From: Acidimangrovimonas sediminis
GTDB taxonomy: Bacteria > Pseudomonadota > Alphaproteobacteria > Rhodobacterales > Rhodobacteraceae
Direction: 5' to 3'
Length of the DNA stretch: 64,000 nt
Assembly: GCF_002871005.1 (NCBI RefSeq)
Contig: NZ_PHSN01000004.1
Location: forward strand, 414,644 to 478,643
A program made the translations under genes and the position numbers. Below the pieces are notes generated by a model. It had not been told where the DNA came from. It searched no databases and saw nothing but the letters and a program-made list of their open reading frames with translations. Shown in pieces: positions 44,899 through 52,910 of the stretch; the stretch's first letter is position 1, and each line of letters begins with the position of its first letter.

Positions 44899-45414
44899 CT
44901 ACTCCACCCGCAGCCTGTGCAATTGCCAGATCGAACGGGCATAGGTCAGTTCGGACTGAAAGCGCGGGGCGGAATCGTAGGGATAGATGATCCAGAGCGG
45001 TCCCTTGTCGCGCACCGACATGTCCTTGCCATCGCGCTGGAACGCGATGAGCGCTGCATCTTTCTGCCAGTCTTCCGGCGGAATTTCCACGGTGTAATCG
45101 TTCAGCGCGATCGCCTTGAGGTTGGTGCCATCGGCTTTCACCGCCTCCATCAGCCGATGAAGGCTGACGCCGGTGAAGGTGGGCGTGCCCTCGGTCCAGA
45201 TCGTGCTGGTGCGGATCTTGGTGATGCCCAGCCCCTCGAGCATGGCGCGGTCGAACCGGGCGGTGCCGGCCCCGTTGGTGACGCCGATCTTGCCCGAGAC
45301 GACCAGGATGACCGGGCCGGTCGGCTCGGGCAGGTCGGCGGCCCGTGCGGGGCCGGACAGTCCGGTCGCGGCAAGGCCGAGACCGAGGCAGAGGGCGGCG
45401 AGAAAGCGGCGCAT
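44899..45414 (-). CDS. Periplasmic SUOX-fold (molybdopterin-binding-like) protein without Cys
   Basis: A 171-residue exported protein (signal ending GPARA) resembling the sulfite-oxidase molybdopterin-binding fold: VILVVSGKIGVTNGAGTARFD, TFTGVSLHRLMEAVKADGT, IALNDYTVEIPPEDW, GPLWIIYPYDSAP. The mature protein has no cysteine, so the Mo-ligand Cys is missing and catalysis is unlikely. It is 15 bp upstream of the hybrid kinase gene and likely works as its periplasmic sensory partner. ATG 45414 with AAAGGA. Confidence 0.75.
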   Translation of the reverse strand: MRRFLAALCLGLGLAATGLSGPARAADLPEPTGPVILVVSGKIGVTNGAGTARFDRAMLEGLGITKIRTSTIWTEGTPTFTGVSLHRLMEAVKADGTNLKAIALNDYTVEIPPEDWQKDAALIAFQRDGKDMSVRDKGPLWIIYPYDSAPRFQSELTYARSIWQLHRLRVE

Positions 45415-45502
45415 GGGATCGTCCTTTGCTAGGAAGCGCGAGAGTTCGCGAATGAATGCCACGACCGCGGGCGCAGGTCTCGCCCGCGGTCGGATCGGGG
45501 AC

Positions 45503-45518
45503 CTACCCGATCGGGTAG
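45503..45518. promoter_or_regulatory. Candidate exopolysaccharide regulator box 2
   Basis: The perfect 16-bp palindrome CTACCCGATCGGGTAG lies 89 bp upstream of the SUOX-fold/kinase operon. It is the best match to the motif shared by boxes 1, 3 and 4. Confidence 0.7.
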
Positions 45519-45538
45519 TCCGGGTGGGCGTGCCGGCG

Positions 45539-45590
45539 GGTCAGTGCCGGTCGGTCAGTGCAGGCGGGTCAGTGCCGGGGGTCAGTGCCG
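45539..45590. repeat. 13-14-bp tandem repeat
   Basis: GGTCAGTGC recurs at 45539, 45553, 45567 and 45580. The array lies between box 2 and the stop of the sugar-transferase fusion gene. Confidence 0.85.
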
Positions 45591-45615
45591 GCGCCAGTGG
45601 CCTGCGCGCGGCGGC

Positions 45616-47148
45616 TCAGTAGGCACCGCGCCCGCCAATGACCGCACGGAAGGTCAGCAAGATCAGCATCAGGTCCAGCAGGATGGTGCGCGACCGGGCA
45701 TAGGCGATATCCATGTCGACCATCTTGTCGAAGCCGATGTCGGCGCGGCCGGACACCTGCCAGATCCCGGTCAGCCCCGGGCGCACCGCCAGCCGCGCCA
45801 TCGCACGCTCGGGATAGGCGGCGACTTCCTCGGGCAGTGCCGGACGGGGCCCCACGATCGACATCTCGCCGCGCAGCACGTTGAGGATCTGCGGCAGCTC
45901 GTCGATCGACAGCCGGCGCAGGACGCGACCGATCCGCGTGACGCGGGGATCCTGGCGCGACTTGAAACACACCCCCTCGCGGTCGGAGGTCGCAAGCAGC
46001 GCGGCGCGGCGCGCCTCGGCGTCGGCATACATGGAGCGGAACTTGTAGAGCGTGAAGGTCTTGCCATCGCGCCCGACCCGGGTCTGGCGGAACAGGACCG
46101 GCCCGCGGCTCTCGGCCCGGATGGCCACCGCCAGGAGCAGGGCGAAGGGCGCAAGCGCCAACAGGGCGCCACCGGACAGCGCGATGTCCAGCGTCCGGCG
46201 CATCACCGCGGTGCCGTCGACCGGGGTCAGCGCATGGCGCGCGGCGCGGGCAAGGAAGATCCCGTTGCCCCAGAGGTAGCGCCCGGCCATGCGCCGCGGC
46301 TCCATCGCCAGGCGCCAGACCCATTCGCCGCGCAGCCGCCGCACCGTGGCCGGCGCGCGCCGCACCCGGCCCGACAGGAAATCGAACAGCGCACCGACGC
46401 CGAGGCAGATCCGGGCGTTGAGGCGGTCGGCATTGCGCGCCAGCCACAGATCCTGCTGCGGCACCCCGAGGGCGACCAGCACGATGTCGGGACGCGCCCG
46501 GTTGATCGCCGCGATCGCCACCGCTTCGTTACGCAGGCCGTCGTAGCCATCGCGGGTGCCCGCGATGCGCAGCCCAGGGATGTCGCGCGCCAGCTTTTCG
46601 GCCGCGGCCTCGGCCACGCCGGGTCGCGCGCCCAGCAGATAGACGCTGAGCCCGCGCTCGGCCGCGGTGGCAAGCAACGCCGGGGTGAAGTCGGTGCCGT
46701 TCAGGTTCGCCTCGAGCGGGGTGCCGCGCATCCGCGCCGCCAGCTCCACCCCGATGCCGTCGGGCAGCACCAGGTCGGCGGTGGCCAGCGCGTCGGCATA
46801 GGCGCTGTCACGCACCGCGACATTCGCGCAATGCGCGTTCAGAAAAGCCACGCGGCTGCGCTGGCCGGGGGTCAGCAGCTGCGCGATCACCGCATCCGCG
46901 CTGGCCGACACGAGGTCGATCCCGAACAGCCGCACACGCGGCAGAGTCACAGGTGCGGACGGCGCCGGAAGCCGCGTGCGCTGCGCCAGACGCAGCGGGG
47001 CATGGTCGCGGTTGGCGCCGGCGGTCGGCCGGGGGTCGAGCGCGGAAGGGCTAGTGGCCGAAGGGCCCGTGGTCGAAGGAATTGCGGCGGACGGGACTGT
47101 GGCGGAAGCGGGGCGGTTGGCAAGCGTGTGGGGCATCGGAACATCCAT
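45616..47148 (-). CDS. Fused WecG/TagA-type (GT26) and priming sugar transferase
   Basis: A 510-residue two-domain protein. About 70 disordered Ser/Pro/Ala residues lead into a GT26 domain (71-300) with AFLNAHCANV, LVLPDGIGVELAARMRG, NGTDFTP, YLLGARPGVAEAA and GVGALFDFLSGRVRRAP. From about 316 a membrane helix (ALSGGALLALAPFALLLAVA) starts a bacterial sugar transferase domain with LFRQTRVGRDGKTFTLYKF, RIGRVLRRLSIDELPQ and GPRPALPEE. The second half would load the first sugar phosphate on undecaprenyl phosphate and the first could add the second sugar. It is leftward, divergent from the response regulator. Confidence 0.88.
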   Translation of the reverse strand: MDVPMPHTLANRPASATVPSAAIPSTTGPSATSPSALDPRPTAGANRDHAPLRLAQRTRLPAPSAPVTLPRVRLFGIDLVSASADAVIAQLLTPGQRSRVAFLNAHCANVAVRDSAYADALATADLVLPDGIGVELAARMRGTPLEANLNGTDFTPALLATAAERGLSVYLLGARPGVAEAAAEKLARDIPGLRIAGTRDGYDGLRNEAVAIAAINRARPDIVLVALGVPQQDLWLARNADRLNARICLGVGALFDFLSGRVRRAPATVRRLRGEWVWRLAMEPRRMAGRYLWGNGIFLARAARHALTPVDGTAVMRRTLDIALSGGALLALAPFALLLAVAIRAESRGPVLFRQTRVGRDGKTFTLYKFRSMYADAEARRAALLATSDREGVCFKSRQDPRVTRIGRVLRRLSIDELPQILNVLRGEMSIVGPRPALPEEVAAYPERAMARLAVRPGLTGIWQVSGRADIGFDKMVDMDIAYARSRTILLDLMLILLTFRAVIGGRGAY

Positions 47149-47296
47149 TTGTTGATGGACCGAGCATCACGACGCGGTGATTTCCGCTCAATATATCGGC
47201 AGGACAGGTATCGGGCGCGGCTGGGGCTGCCTGCGGCGCAACCAGGGCGCCACCCCGCCCGAGCGGCGCCGCATTCCCGCCCGAGAGAACAGGCCA

Positions 47297-47314
47297 CCTA
47301 CCCGATCGGATGGG
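47297..47314. promoter_or_regulatory. Candidate exopolysaccharide regulator box 3
   Basis: CCTACCCGATCGGATGGG lies 149 bp upstream of the sugar-transferase fusion and 138 bp upstream of the response regulator. The left half matches the motif exactly; the right half is degenerate. Confidence 0.6.
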
Positions 47315-47401
47315 CGCCATCTCCCGTCGCCGCCATTCTTTCGCCAGAAATGAAATGTTAAACTATAGGTTGTCCGGCCGGCGACGACTCTGTCGCCCGG
47401 G

Positions 47402-47438
47402 CGGATTCGTGCCCAACGGATTGTCTGCCTAACGGATT
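47402..47438 (+). promoter_or_regulatory. Three spaced CGGATT direct repeats before the response-regulator gene
   Basis: CGGATT at 47402, 47417 and 47433, spaced 15 and 16 bp; the last two are AACGGATTG. Box 1 contains the related AACGGATTAG, so these may be half-sites for the same regulator. Confidence 0.5.
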
Positions 47439-47451
47439 GCCAGCGACCGCC

Positions 47452-48132
47452 ATGACGATGACGATGCGAACCATGACTGACCAGAACGCCGATTCGGGAC
47501 GCCCGGCACGCGCGCTTGCGGGCTGTCGCGTGCTGATCGCCGACGATCATGACCTGTTCCGCGAGACGCTTTCGCTTTACCTTCAGATCGAGGGCAAGAT
47601 GGAGGCCGTCCTGGCCGGGTCTCTCTCAGAGGCGCGCGAGATCCTTGACCGCGACACCGATTTCGACGTCGTTCTTCTTGATTACATGATGCCCGGGATG
47701 ACCGGTCTTGACGGGCTGGTGGCGCTGCAGTCCGATTATCCCGGCCCGCGCTACGCGATCATCTCCGGCACCGCCTCGCGCGAGATCGCCGAGGAGGCGC
47801 TGGCCTGCGGCGCGGCCGGGTTTCTGCCCAAGACGCTGTCGGCCCGTACCCTGGTGAACGCGGTGCGGTTCATCGAGATGGGCGAGCAATACGCCCCGCT
47901 CGAATTCATGCGCGCCGAGGAGGCGCCCCATCCGCTGGCCGAGCAGCTGTCGCAACGCGAGATGGAAGTGCTGCGCTGCCTGACCGAGGGCAAGTCGAAC
48001 AAGGAGATCGCCCGCGATCTCGACATCCGCGAACCCACGGTCAAGCTTCACCTCAAGACGCTGTTTCGCAAGATCGGCGCGAGCAACCGCACCATCGCGG
48101 CGATGATCGCGCGCGAACAGGGCCTGTTCTGA
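47452..48132 (+). CDS. LuxR/NarL-type response regulator
   Basis: A 226-residue regulator: receiver domain with acidic pocket VLIADDHDLFRE, phosphoacceptor Asp77 in VVLLDYMMPGMTG and Lys in GFLPKTLSA; C-terminal LuxR helix-turn-helix from LSQREMEVLRCLTEGKSNKE through TVKLHLKTLFRKIGASNRT. Four in-frame ATGs crowd the start (47452, 47458, 47464, 47473), with no clear ribosome site; I use the first. It is the likely output of the hybrid kinase and controller of the exopolysaccharide genes. Confidence 0.9.
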   Translation: MTMTMRTMTDQNADSGRPARALAGCRVLIADDHDLFRETLSLYLQIEGKMEAVLAGSLSEAREILDRDTDFDVVLLDYMMPGMTGLDGLVALQSDYPGPRYAIISGTASREIAEEALACGAAGFLPKTLSARTLVNAVRFIEMGEQYAPLEFMRAEEAPHPLAEQLSQREMEVLRCLTEGKSNKEIARDLDIREPTVKLHLKTLFRKIGASNRTIAAMIAREQGLF

Positions 48133-48150
48133 CCTACCCGATCGGCTAGG
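48133..48150. promoter_or_regulatory. Candidate exopolysaccharide regulator box 4
   Basis: CCTACCCGATCGGCTAGG, palindromic except for one symmetric pair, starts one base after the response-regulator stop and ends 91 bp upstream of the Wzz-type gene. A further CGGGTAG half-site lies at about 48173. Confidence 0.7.
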
Positions 48151-48240
48151 GCCCTGGCGCGAACGTCCCTGCCGGGTAGCCCGCGGCGCGCCCCATTCCC
48201 CCGCAGCTTCGCGCTATGGAACCGGGGAAAGGAGCCCCCG

Positions 48241-49728
48241 ATGCCGAAACTGCCGTTCCCCCGCCGCCTTCGCCTGCCGCACCTGCCCCGGCTGCTGCGC
48301 CTTCCGATCCGTGCCCTGACCTTCGCGCGCCTGCTGCGCGGCGGGCGGGTCGGCGACGGCGGGCGCCTGCCGCGCTACCTCGGGGTGTTCGTGCTGTCGG
48401 CCGGCGCGATCTGGGGCGCGATCGGCGGCTACCTGGCCACCGCACCGCTGCGCTACACTTCGGATCTGTCGTTGATCCTGCCCGGCACCGGCGCCACCGC
48501 CTCGGTCAATCTCGACCGGATCGGGCAGGCCTCGACCTCGGCCAACTCGCCCTACACCAACAGCTCGATCAGCCCGACGGAGACCTACAAGCGCCTGCTG
48601 GGGGCCACCCGCATCCTCGACACCGCCGCCGCGGCAATGCACATGCAGACCCGCGACTTCGGCAAGCCCCGGATCGAGCTGGTCGATCAGACCGGCCTCA
48701 TGCACATCAAGCTTACCGGCAACAGCCCCGAGGACGCCCGCGACCGCGCGCGCGCCCTGCTCGACGCCTTCTTCGCCGAGGTCGACGCGCTGCGGTCGGA
48801 CGAGGCCGAGGTGCGGGCCACCGGCAGCGGCGCCTCGATCGACGAATACCGCAAGTCGGTACAGTCGACGCGAGAACGTATCGCCGAGCTGCAGCACGAA
48901 AGCGGCCTGCTTTCGAGCGATCAGTTCGACGCGCTGATCACCGAGACCGAGCGCATGGCCGAGACGCTCCGGACCCAGGCCGCCGAACTTGCCGGGAAGG
49001 GCCGCACCGTCACCGCGCTGGAGGCCTCTCTCGGAACGACGCCGGACCTCGCCGCCGCCGCACTGAAGCTGCATGCCGACAGCGAGTTCGGCGCGCTGGC
49101 CGGCGCGCTGGCCGAGGCGACCGCCGCGCTGACCAACGCGCAGGCATCCTTTGGCCCCGGCCATCCCCGGGTGCAGGCCGCCGCGGCCGCCAAGCGCACC
49201 GCCCGCAAGGCCCTCGAACGCCGGGCCGCCGCGCTGACCGGGCTGCCGGGCGAGGCGCTGGCCCGCCTCGACCTGAGCGACGTCGGCCGCCGGGCGCCGC
49301 TTCTCAGCCAGCTGGTCACGCTGGCGGCGGAGCGTACCGGCCTCATGCGCCGGCAGGAGGCGCTTCAGCGGCAATACGACGAGGCGACCGCCCGGCGCGA
49401 CCGGCTGCTGGGCCCGGCGACCCGGCTCAAGGACCTGCAACGCGACTTCGCCGTTGCCGAGGCCGTGTTCGCCTCGGCCATCGCCCGCGGCCAGACCTCG
49501 CGCGCCGACCGCTTCGCCTCCTACCCGCTGGTGCAGGTGCTCGAGGATCCCTCGCTCCCCGAGCGCCCCTCGTCGCCGCGGCGCAAGCTGGCGATCGCGG
49601 CCGGCGGGGCGGCGACAATCTTCCTGCTGATAGGCCTTGGCATGGGCTGGCTGCGGCGCCCTCTGATCGACCGGCTGCTGGCCGGGTCCGAGGCCCCGCC
49701 CCCCCGGTTCATGGCGGCCGCGGAATGA
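48241..49728 (+). CDS. Wzz/GumC-type polysaccharide copolymerase
   Basis: A 495-residue chain-length determinant. A basic N-terminus leads to TM1 (YLGVFVLSAGAIWGAIGGYL), a large periplasmic region rich in Ala/Glu/Arg heptads (about residues 190-400, coiled coil) and TM2 (LAIAAGGAATIFLLIGLGMGW) near the C-terminus. No C-terminal Walker-containing tyrosine kinase follows and none is in the cluster. It works with Wzy and the export protein. The stop overlaps the next start as ATGA. Confidence 0.85.
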   Translation: MPKLPFPRRLRLPHLPRLLRLPIRALTFARLLRGGRVGDGGRLPRYLGVFVLSAGAIWGAIGGYLATAPLRYTSDLSLILPGTGATASVNLDRIGQASTSANSPYTNSSISPTETYKRLLGATRILDTAAAAMHMQTRDFGKPRIELVDQTGLMHIKLTGNSPEDARDRARALLDAFFAEVDALRSDEAEVRATGSGASIDEYRKSVQSTRERIAELQHESGLLSSDQFDALITETERMAETLRTQAAELAGKGRTVTALEASLGTTPDLAAAALKLHADSEFGALAGALAEATAALTNAQASFGPGHPRVQAAAAAKRTARKALERRAAALTGLPGEALARLDLSDVGRRAPLLSQLVTLAAERTGLMRRQEALQRQYDEATARRDRLLGPATRLKDLQRDFAVAEAVFASAIARGQTSRADRFASYPLVQVLEDPSLPERPSSPRRKLAIAAGGAATIFLLIGLGMGWLRRPLIDRLLAGSEAPPPRFMAAAE

Positions 49729-51104
49729 GCGCCTCCGTCACCCCCCTGCACGGCGCGTCCGCCCGCATGGCGCAGGCGGCCCCCCTGCCCGTCACGGCCC
49801 ACCTGCCCCCCGCGGCTGCGGTGCTGCCGGCGAACCCGGCCGAGCGGCTGGCCTACGGCGCGATCACCCGGACCTGGCTGTTCTACGCCTTCGGCGCGCT
49901 TTACGTCGTCGGGCCGGTGCTGGGCTGGATGCTGGCCGGGCTGGCCGCGCTCGTCCTTTATCTTGGCCCGGCGATCCGGCCCGATCTGCGCGCGCGGGGC
50001 CCGGTGCCCCGGCTGGTCTGGGTCTGGTGGGCGGGCATGCTGGTGATGCTGCTGGCGCTCTGGGCCGCGCATCTGGGCTGGGACCTCGGGCTGAAGCAGA
50101 CCATCAAGTCCTCGGTCGGCTGGGCCAAGGGCTGGGCCCTCCTGCCGCTGTTCATCTTTGCCGGCGCGGTGCTGCCGATCCGGCAGGAGGTGCTGGTGCG
50201 GGCGCAATGCCGGCTGGGGCTGTGGACCCTTCTGATCACCCCGATCCTGTTCGCCGCGCCCTATGCCGGGCTGCCCGAGCGGATCTTCACCTCGCCGCTC
50301 AAGGCGATCGGCGGCCCGGGGCCGGAGTATTTCTCGGTCTTCCTGTTCACCTGGGATCCGGAAAGCTGGACCCCGCGCTGGCAGTTCTTCGCCCCGTGGT
50401 CGCCCTTCGCGGCGCTGCTGGGCGTGATCCAGGTTTCCTTCGCGCTGGAGGAGCGCGACCGCCGCTGGCGCGCCGCCGGGGTCGCCGCCGGGGTCACCAT
50501 GATCCTGCTGTCGAAATCGCGCATGGGGCTGGTCGGTCTCGTGGCCTGCACCGTGGTGCCGCGCCTTCTGCCGCTGGTGATGCGCGGCTGGGCGTGGAAG
50601 GCGCTGGCCGCGGCGACCGCATCGCTTGCCGTCGTGGGCAGCCGGCTGATCGAGGCGCTGCAGGATGCGGTGGCGGCCTTCAAGGGCGCCCGCGCCGACA
50701 GCACCCGGGTGCGCGAGGCGCTGCAACGGATCGCCGGCGAGCGCTGGCGCGGCGAGGCCTACTGGTTCGGTCACGGCACGGTGCAGCCCGGCCCGCACAT
50801 GGTGGAGTTCATGCCGATCGGCAGTCATCACACGTGGTGGGGTCTGCTGTTCGTCAAGGGGCTGGTCGGCTTCCTGGCGCTTCTGGTGCCGCTGGGCTGG
50901 CACGTCCTCGTCGTCATGGCCGATGCCGCGCGGGGGCCCCGCGGGCGCCTGCCGCTCAGCATCCTGATGACGATCGTGCTGCTGACCTTCGGCGAGAACC
51001 TCGAGATCGAGAGCTACATGATCTGGCCAGGCCTCGTCGTCCTCGGCGCCCACCTGTCCGAGATGGACCGGTCCCGGCGTGCCGCCGCCCGAAAGGCCGC
51101 CTAG
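49725..51104 (+). CDS. Wzy-type O-antigen/exopolysaccharide polymerase
   Basis: A 459-residue polytopic membrane protein with about ten hydrophobic segments, including LFYAFGALYVVGPVLGWMLA, and a large periplasmic loop (WDPESWTPRWQFFAPWSPF). MILLSKSRMGLVGLVACTVV and IGSHHTWWGLLFVKGLVGF fit the O-antigen ligase/polymerase family. Its start is fixed by the ATGA overlap with the copolymerase gene; a much longer frame upstream is a shadow of that gene. Confidence 0.82.
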   Translation: MSASVTPLHGASARMAQAAPLPVTAHLPPAAAVLPANPAERLAYGAITRTWLFYAFGALYVVGPVLGWMLAGLAALVLYLGPAIRPDLRARGPVPRLVWVWWAGMLVMLLALWAAHLGWDLGLKQTIKSSVGWAKGWALLPLFIFAGAVLPIRQEVLVRAQCRLGLWTLLITPILFAAPYAGLPERIFTSPLKAIGGPGPEYFSVFLFTWDPESWTPRWQFFAPWSPFAALLGVIQVSFALEERDRRWRAAGVAAGVTMILLSKSRMGLVGLVACTVVPRLLPLVMRGWAWKALAAATASLAVVGSRLIEALQDAVAAFKGARADSTRVREALQRIAGERWRGEAYWFGHGTVQPGPHMVEFMPIGSHHTWWGLLFVKGLVGFLALLVPLGWHVLVVMADAARGPRGRLPLSILMTIVLLTFGENLEIESYMIWPGLVVLGAHLSEMDRSRRAAARKAA

Positions 51105-51198
51105 GGAACGGAGGCCGGCGCCGTCCAACTTGATCAGGCTCAATGACACCGGGCGCGCGGGGTGCGAGCCTGCCCCCGTCGCCAGCGGAAACGGGATC

Positions 51199-52746
51199 AT
51201 GACCGGACAGGAGGAAACCCTCGCCTTCCTCGCCACCCCCCGCGCCTTCGGTGGCGCGGCGGGGCCGGTCACGCGGATCGACACCCACGGCGCCGCGATC
51301 TTCCTTCATGGCGACACCGCGCTGAAGCTCAAGCGGGCGGTGCGCTACGATTACATGGACCTCTCCACCCCGGAACGCCGGCACGAGATGCTGGCGCGTG
51401 AGCTGGCCCTCAACGCCCCCGCCGCCCCCGGGATCTACCGCGACGTCCTGCCGGTGCTGCGCGGCCCGGACGGGTTGCGGCTGGGCCGCGCGGAGGAGAC
51501 GGGTGATGCGGTCGACTGGGTTCTCAGGATGCACCGCTTCCCCGCCAGCGACGAGCTTGAGGCGGTGGCGGAACGCGGCGCCCTCGACGACGCGCTGGCC
51601 GCCGAGACCGGGCGCATGGTGCAGCGCTACCACGCCGCCGCGCCGGTCCGCCCCGGTCGCGGCGCGGCCCTGATCGGCGCGATCCTGGACGAGCTGGACC
51701 GCGTCTTCGCCGAGTTCCCACAGGCGGCGGGGACACAAGAAGCGGGGGCACAAGCGGCGGGGGCATGGTCCGTCGAGGCCCGCACCGCGCTGCACCGTGT
51801 CGCCCCGCTTCTCGACGCGCGCGCCGCGGCGGGCCACGTGCGGCGCGGCCACGGCGATCTGCACCTGCGCAACATCGTGTTGATCAGCGGCAAGCCCACG
51901 CCCTTCGACGCGCTCGAGTTCAGTGAGGAGCTGGGCACCTGCGACGTCCTCTACGACCTCGCTTTCCTGCTCATGGATCTCGGGCACCGGGGGCTGGGTC
52001 GCGCCGCAACACAGGCGCTGTCGGCCTATCTCGCCGCGGCCCGGGGCGACGAGGATGCCGGGCTGGCCGCGCTGCCGCTGTTCCTGTCGGTGCGGGCGGC
52101 GATCCGGGCGATGGTGCTGTTGCAGACCGATGCCGCGACCGGCACGCCGGGCCGATCTTCCGATGACATCGCCGCCTATCTCGCGCAGGCGCGGGCCGCC
52201 CTGGCCCCCGCCCCAGCCCGGCTGGTCGCGGTGGGCGGATTGTCGGGCACCGGCAAGTCGGTGCTGGCGCGCGCGCTCGCGCCGGGGATCGGCCCCGCCC
52301 CGGGCGCGGTCATCCTGTCGTCGGACGAGGCGCGCAAGATCGCCGCGGGCGCGGCCGCCGCCACCGCCCTGCCCGGCACCGCCTATGCGCCCGGCGCGCG
52401 CGGTGCCGTCTATGCCGGGCTGATGCAACGTGCCGGCGCTATCCTCGCGGCGGGGCATGGCGTGCTGGTCGATGCAACCTTCCTCGACCCCGCGCGGCGC
52501 GCGGAGCTGGCCGCGCTCGCCGCCGAGAGCGGGATCCGGGCCGAAGCGCTGTGGCTGACCGCCCCGGCCGAGGTCCTCCATGCCCGGGTCGCCGCGCGCC
52601 ATGGCGATTGGTCGGATGCCGGGACGGAGGTGCTGGAGCGTCAACTTGCGCAGGCCTCCGCCCCCACAGACTGGTGCAACGTCGATGCCTCCGGCACGCC
52701 CGAAACCACCCTTGCCGCCGCCCGCGCCGCACTGGCAGGGCGCTGA
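51199..52746 (+). CDS. Bifunctional phosphotransferase-like / P-loop kinase-like protein
   Basis: A 515-residue two-domain protein. Residues 1-330 resemble aminoglycoside phosphotransferase-type kinases, with the catalytic loop GHGDLHLRNIVL (216-227) and the metal-binding Asp in PFDALEFSEEL. Residues 340-515 form a P-loop kinase domain with GGLSGTGKS (346-354) and LVDATFLDPARRAEL. The pairing is known in a widespread uncharacterised family. A Gly/Ala linker (about 175-190) is encoded by three 15-bp repeats. Substrate unknown; it follows the exopolysaccharide genes, separated by 94 bp. Confidence 0.82.
   Translation: MTGQEETLAFLATPRAFGGAAGPVTRIDTHGAAIFLHGDTALKLKRAVRYDYMDLSTPERRHEMLARELALNAPAAPGIYRDVLPVLRGPDGLRLGRAEETGDAVDWVLRMHRFPASDELEAVAERGALDDALAAETGRMVQRYHAAAPVRPGRGAALIGAILDELDRVFAEFPQAAGTQEAGAQAAGAWSVEARTALHRVAPLLDARAAAGHVRRGHGDLHLRNIVLISGKPTPFDALEFSEELGTCDVLYDLAFLLMDLGHRGLGRAATQALSAYLAAARGDEDAGLAALPLFLSVRAAIRAMVLLQTDAATGTPGRSSDDIAAYLAQARAALAPAPARLVAVGGLSGTGKSVLARALAPGIGPAPGAVILSSDEARKIAAGAAAATALPGTAYAPGARGAVYAGLMQRAGAILAAGHGVLVDATFLDPARRAELAALAAESGIRAEALWLTAPAEVLHARVAARHGDWSDAGTEVLERQLAQASAPTDWCNVDASGTPETTLAAARAALAGR
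51724..51768. repeat. 15-bp tandem repeat in the two-domain kinase linker
   Basis: Three in-frame units, GCGGCGGGGACACAA, GAAGCGGGGGCACAA and GCGGCGGGGGCATGG, encode an Ala/Gly linker. Confidence 0.85.
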
Positions 52747-52794
52747 TCTCCGCCTCCGGCCCGAAGGCTCCTCTTGCCACCCTCTCCCACTTTC

Positions 52795-52832
52795 GCCCCA
52801 TGGGACGGCGAAAAGGTGCCGTCCCATGGGGC
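52795..52832. other. Large perfect hairpin (15-bp stem, 8-nt loop)
   Basis: The arms GCCCCATGGGACGGC and its exact complement enclose GAAAAGGT. It lies 49 bp after the kinase stop and 79 bp before the small HTH-like gene. There is no T-run on either side, so it is not a standard terminator. It could be an RNA structure, a protein site or a mobile remnant. Confidence 0.8.
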
Positions 52833-52910
52833 CACGTTGCGCGCGGTCAACGGAAGGTGCCCGGGGCTTCGCAAGGATGGCCCCGCGACCCGCAGACAGG
52901 AGCCTTCGCC

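Larger units (their letters stand above)
47149..47451. other. 303-bp divergent promoter region inside the exopolysaccharide cluster
   Basis: It separates the divergent sugar-transferase fusion and response-regulator genes. It holds box 3 (47297-47314), an AT-rich patch near 47345-47370 (GAAATGTTAAACTATAGG) that may be the rightward -10 region, and three spaced CGGATT repeats just before the regulator gene. Confidence 0.6.

Noticed and set aside
42337..45432. A 1,031-codon rightward open frame
   Set aside because: It is antisense to the hybrid kinase and the SUOX-fold gene, has no recognisable domain, and is Arg/Gln/His-rich as expected for an antisense shadow in GC-rich DNA.
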